A DNA stretch of 8,816 bases from Reyranella sp. GTDB taxonomy: Bacteria > Pseudomonadota > Alphaproteobacteria > Reyranellales > Reyranellaceae. This document shows, piece by piece, positions 6,879-8,816 of the stretch. The position numbers and the translations under genes are program-made. A model generated the notes under the pieces. That model made no database searches and was not told the DNA's origin. It worked only from the letters and a program-made list of their open reading frames with translations. Location: positions 1-8,816 of the forward strand of contig SCVT01000649.1 in assembly GCA_004296815.1 (NCBI GenBank). Direction: 5' to 3'. The first letter of the stretch is position 1, and every line of letters starts with the position of its first letter.

Positions 6879-7652
6879 TTAGCGGCCCTTCCAGTTGCCG
6901 GGCCGCTTCTCCGCATAGGACTTCACGCCTTCCTTGAAGTCCTCGGTCTTGCGCGTCCAGTCCTGCTCGGTGAGCTCGCGCTCGGTGGCGATCTCGGCAC
7001 CATCGGCGAAGCCGCGGCGCATGGTCTCTCGGGTCGACTGCACGGCGAGCGGCGCGCCCTCGGCGATCTCGGCGGCGAGCTTCATCGCCTCCTTGCGCAC
7101 GTCGGCGAGCGGCACCAGCACGTCGGCCATGCCCCAGGCGACGGCCTCCTCGCCGCCGATGCGACGGCCCGTATAGAACATGAGGTTCGCCTTCTGCTGG
7201 CCGATCAGGCGCGGCAGGGTGAAGGTGAGCGAGAAGCCGGGATGGAAGCCCAGCCGCGTGAAGTTGGCGGCGAAGCGGCCCTCGGCGCAGGTGACGCGGA
7301 AGTCCGGCATCAGGGCGAGGCCGAGACCACCGCCGATCGCCGGACCCTGCACCGCCGCGACACTGGGCTTCTTCGAGCGGAACAAGCGGGTCGCTTCCTT
7401 GTAGAGGTGCTTGCCGCTCTCGGCCGCGCCGGTCTGCGGCCGGTTGGCGAAGTCGGCGCCGGCGCAGAACGACTTGCCCTGCGCGCACAGCACGTAGGCG
7501 CGGATGTTGTTGTCGCGATCGAACGCCTCGAACGCGTCGGCGATCTGGTTGATCAGCGAATTGTCGAAGAAATTGTGCGGCGGCCGCTGGATCTCGACGA
7601 CACCGACATGACCTTCGCTGCTGACGCCGATATCCTTGAATGTGCCGGTCAT
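6879..7652 (-). CDS. Enoyl-CoA hydratase/isomerase (crotonase-fold) family protein lacking both hydratase glutamates
   Basis: This 257-residue crotonase-superfamily protein binds an acyl-CoA thioester through the two-part oxyanion hole, visible as KSFCAGAD (60-67) and AVQGPAIGGG (100-109). The segment GFHPGFSLTFTLPRLIG (135-151) and the C-terminal helices complete the fold. Aligned without gaps to rat enoyl-CoA hydratase, Glu144 corresponds to Gly111 (in GGGLGLALMPD) and Glu164 to Phe131 (in FAANFTRLG). The isomerase Asp of the PD.G motif is replaced by Gly139 in HPGF. Ordinary water addition to enoyl-CoA is therefore unlikely. A specialised isomerase, hydrolase, lyase or non-catalytic role is possible, with His137 a candidate functional residue. 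AAGGAAG precedes the ATG at a suitable distance. It is the first gene of the operon with the SDR and DUF423 genes, divergent from a hydroxyacyl-CoA dehydrogenase gene. The superfamily is certain; the reaction is unknown. Confidence 0.92.
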   Translation of the reverse strand: MTGTFKDIGVSSEGHVGVVEIQRPPHNFFDNSLINQIADAFEAFDRDNNIRAYVLCAQGKSFCAGADFANRPQTGAAESGKHLYKEATRLFRSKKPSVAAVQGPAIGGGLGLALMPDFRVTCAEGRFAANFTRLGFHPGFSLTFTLPRLIGQQKANLMFYTGRRIGGEEAVAWGMADVLVPLADVRKEAMKLAAEIAEGAPLAVQSTRETMRRGFADGAEIATERELTEQDWTRKTEDFKEGVKSYAEKRPGNWKGR

Positions 7653-7731
7653 GGTCGCTTCCTTCGGGGCTATAAGTGAGCGGCGATATTGCCCCGCCGC
7701 CGGGGCCCTAGTCGATACGGGAGGACCGAAA
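7653..7731. promoter_or_regulatory. Divergent intergenic region of the crotonase-fold operon and hydroxyacyl-CoA dehydrogenase gene
   Basis: This 79-bp gap must carry the starts of both transcripts or their leaders. A CTATAAG element at 7670-7676 is the most AT-rich -10-like string, with no good -35 partner on either strand. A 6-bp hairpin GCCCCG (7691-7696), loop CCGC, CGGGGC (7701-7706) lies in the plus-strand leader. GGGAGGA at 7720-7726 is the plus-strand ribosome-binding site, and AAGGAAG serves the minus-strand gene. Confidence 0.4.
7720..7726 (+). promoter_or_regulatory. Ribosome-binding site deciding the dehydrogenase start
   Basis: GGGAGGA stands 5 nt before the ATG at 7732. It supports this start over the in-frame ATG at 7636, which would give a 32-residue extension without family similarity. 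Confidence 0.75.
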
Positions 7732-8664
7732 ATGCCGCAAAGCGAACGTCATGCTCTGGTGCTGGGCGGAGGCACGATGGGCGTGGGAATCATCGCCATG
7801 TTCCTGGCCGGCGGCTGGAAGGTGGACGTCGTGTCACGGTCCGCATCGACGCGCGAAGGCCTGCCGGCGGCGACGGCGCGGGCGCTTAAGGCAATGGGCA
7901 AGGCCGACGACACGTCTGGACTTGCCGCCTGGGCCACGCTGGAGGAGGCGCCATGGGCCAAGATCGACCTCGTGGTCGAGACCGTGACCGAGGACCTGGC
8001 GCTAAAGCAGAGACTGTTCGCCGATATGGAGAAATTCTCCAAGCCCGGCATCCCCCTCACGTCGAACTCCTCGAGCTTCCCGATCAGCGAGATCGGCAAG
8101 GGGCTGAAGAGCCAGAGCCGCATGATGGGCCTGCACTTCTTCATGCCGGCGCATCTCGTGCCGCTGGTCGAGGTCGTGCGCTCCGTCCACACCGACATCC
8201 CGCTCGCCGAAGAAGTCGGCCGCATCATGAGCGACCTCGGCAAGCGGCCGGTGCAGGTGAGGAAGGACGTGATCGGCTTCCTGGGCAATCGTATCCAGGG
8301 GGCACTGATGCGGGAGGCTCTCTGGCTCATCGAACAGGGTGTCGCGAGCCCAGAGGACATCGACGCGACCGTGCGCCTGTCGTTCGGCTTCCGCTACGCC
8401 GCGGCCGGCCCGATCACCCAGAAGGAGCATTCCGGCTGGGACACGACCTGCGCGGTCGCCAAGATCATCTGGCCCGACCTCACCAACGCCGACGGCCCGC
8501 CGCCGGTCCTGCAGCGCAACGTCGACGAGGGCCGCATCGGCTTCAAGACGAAGGGCGGCTTCTTCGACTGGGACGAGGCGTCGATAGCAAAAGAGCGCGC
8601 CCGTTATGAGCGCGCTCTCTCGAAGTGTCTCGAAATCTTCCGCGAGGAAGGAATTCTCAGCTAA
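7732..8664 (+). CDS. 3-hydroxyacyl-CoA dehydrogenase family (NAD-binding) protein
   Basis: This 310-residue single-module protein has the fold of L-3-hydroxyacyl-CoA dehydrogenase, which oxidises a hydroxyl to a ketone with NAD. The N-terminal Rossmann loop is LGGGTMGVGI (11-20). VVETVTEDLALK (81-92) and SNSSSFPISEIG (111-122) match conserved family segments, the latter holding the active-site serine. HFFMPAHLVPLVEVV (135-149) contains the catalytic His135 and Glu147. GFLGNRIQGALMREAL (182-197) carries the conserved Asn186, and GFKTKGGFFDW (270-280) closes the C-terminal domain. The HFF.P segment has Met138 in place of the usual Asn, and the HLVPLVEVV run is shared with lambda-crystallin and L-carnitine/L-gulonate dehydrogenase relatives, so the substrate may not be a straight-chain acyl-CoA. 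I chose the ATG at 7732 because GGGAGGA lies 5 nt upstream. An in-frame ATG at 7636 would run through the divergent promoter and into the neighbouring gene. Confidence 0.92.
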   Translation: MPQSERHALVLGGGTMGVGIIAMFLAGGWKVDVVSRSASTREGLPAATARALKAMGKADDTSGLAAWATLEEAPWAKIDLVVETVTEDLALKQRLFADMEKFSKPGIPLTSNSSSFPISEIGKGLKSQSRMMGLHFFMPAHLVPLVEVVRSVHTDIPLAEEVGRIMSDLGKRPVQVRKDVIGFLGNRIQGALMREALWLIEQGVASPEDIDATVRLSFGFRYAAAGPITQKEHSGWDTTCAVAKIIWPDLTNADGPPPVLQRNVDEGRIGFKTKGGFFDWDEASIAKERARYERALSKCLEIFREEGILS

Positions 8665-8681
8665 GCGCCTTCAGAGGCGCT
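8664..8681. terminator. Hairpin between convergent stops, probable bidirectional terminator
   Basis: AGCGCCT (8664-8670), loop TCAG (8671-8674) and AGGCGCT (8675-8681) form a perfect 7-bp stem. It begins on the last base of the dehydrogenase TAA and ends within the opposite gene's TAG (8680-8682). There is no T-run on either side, so its strength as a terminator is uncertain. Confidence 0.45.
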
Positions 8682-8816
8682 AGGCAGCGCGGCCTCGACC
8701 GCGGCCGGCGCCACCGCCGCCGCCGAAGCGACGCTTCTTCCACTGCGGCTGGCGCGGCTCGCCCTGGGGCCGGTCGCCGTAGGGGCGATCACCCTGGGGG
8801 CGGTCGCCCTGCGGGC
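8680..8816 (-). CDS. 3' end of a gene encoding a PQGDR-repeat and Gly/Arg-rich C-terminal tail (partial)
   Basis: The minus-strand frame is open from the window edge to a TAG at 8680-8682, giving 44 visible residues. They read as three 5-residue units (PQGDR, PQGDR, PYGDR), then PQGEP, a basic patch RQPQWKKRRF, and GGGGGAGRGRGRAA at the end. The composition is low-complexity, positively charged at the end and disordered-looking. Such tails are common at the C-termini of RNA-binding proteins, including RNA helicases, pseudouridine synthases and ribosome-associated factors, so a role in RNA metabolism is a reasonable guess only. The catalytic or folded part lies outside the window. Reality of the gene is supported by the regular peptide repeat with synonymous codon changes between units, and by a hairpin placed exactly at its stop. 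It is convergent with the hydroxyacyl-CoA dehydrogenase gene. Confidence 0.72.
   Translation of the reverse strand, partial: PQGDRPQGDRPYGDRPQGEPRQPQWKKRRFGGGGGAGRGRGRAA
8755..8814 (-). repeat. Four tandem 15-bp coding repeats (PQGDR-like units)
   Basis: Units 8800-8814, 8785-8799, 8770-8784 and 8755-8769 encode PQGDR, PQGDR, PYGDR and PQGEP. They differ partly at synonymous positions. The array may continue past the window edge. Confidence 0.7.

Noticed and set aside
6872..6916. 15-residue N-terminal extension of the SDR
   Set aside because: The added residues are Arg-rich, lie within the upstream gene's coding sequence, and precede the normal SDR N-terminus starting at MGQVSGK.
7636..7731. 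32-residue N-terminal extension of the hydroxyacyl-CoA dehydrogenase
   Set aside because: It would overlap the divergent gene's start and the shared promoter. The ATG at 7732 has a strong ribosome-binding site and begins right before the Rossmann fold.
8592..8618. 9-bp inverted repeat AGAGCGCGC ... GCGCGCTCT inside the dehydrogenase gene
   Set aside because: It is explained by two nearby Glu-Arg-Ala codon runs (ERARYERAL) in a GC-rich gene, and it lies before the stop codon, so a regulatory role is not supported.
8755..8814. Short tandem repeats as a possible CRISPR or intergenic repeat array
   Set aside because: The units are contiguous 15-mers without spacers and translate into a regular PQGDR peptide, so they are coding repeats.

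Overview
This window looks like chromosomal DNA from a high-GC, metabolically versatile proteobacterium. The best guess is an alphaproteobacterium of the Rhodospirillales/Hyphomicrobiales kind. The reasons are strong G/C at third codon positions, a tripartite tricarboxylate transporter (TTT) with a Bug-type binding protein, and many acyl-CoA and hydroxyacyl-CoA enzymes. The genus is inference. No RNA gene, insertion sequence, CRISPR array, prophage or transcription regulator was seen, and almost every base is coding.

Layout. (1) Bases 2-2357, plus strand: a TctA-family permease, cut at its 5' end by the window edge, then a TctC/Bug periplasmic binding protein. Together they form a carboxylate uptake system whose TctB subunit is not in the window. 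(2) Bases 2358-2418: two perfect hairpins between convergent genes. (3) Bases 2401-4759, minus strand: two acyl-CoA dehydrogenase-family genes. They are unlike each other and carry complementary halves of the family's signatures, which suggests one heteromeric flavoenzyme. (4) Bases 4846-5677, plus strand, divergent from the dehydrogenases: a small DOPA 4,5-dioxygenase-family protein and a CinA C-terminal-domain protein, 4 bp apart. (5) Bases 5655-7652, minus strand: an operon of a crotonase-fold protein, an SDR dehydrogenase and a DUF423 membrane protein. (6) Bases 7732-8664, plus strand: a 3-hydroxyacyl-CoA dehydrogenase-family protein divergent from that operon. (7) Bases 8680-8816, minus strand: the 3' end of a gene whose product has a Pro-Gln-Gly-Asp-Arg repeat and a Gly/Arg-rich tail, convergent with (6).

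How they may work together. The content resembles a dispersed catabolic neighbourhood: uptake of a carboxylate, CoA-ester dehydrogenation, a crotonase-fold step and alcohol/hydroxyacyl oxidation. No CoA ligase or transferase and no thiolase lies in the window, so a complete pathway cannot be claimed. The most distinctive points are at residue level. The crotonase-fold protein lacks both hydratase glutamates. The CinA-like protein lacks the lysine of the classical YSNEAK segment. The acyl-CoA dehydrogenase pair splits its conserved motifs. No clearly novel multigene system (defence, mobile or RNA-based) is visible.
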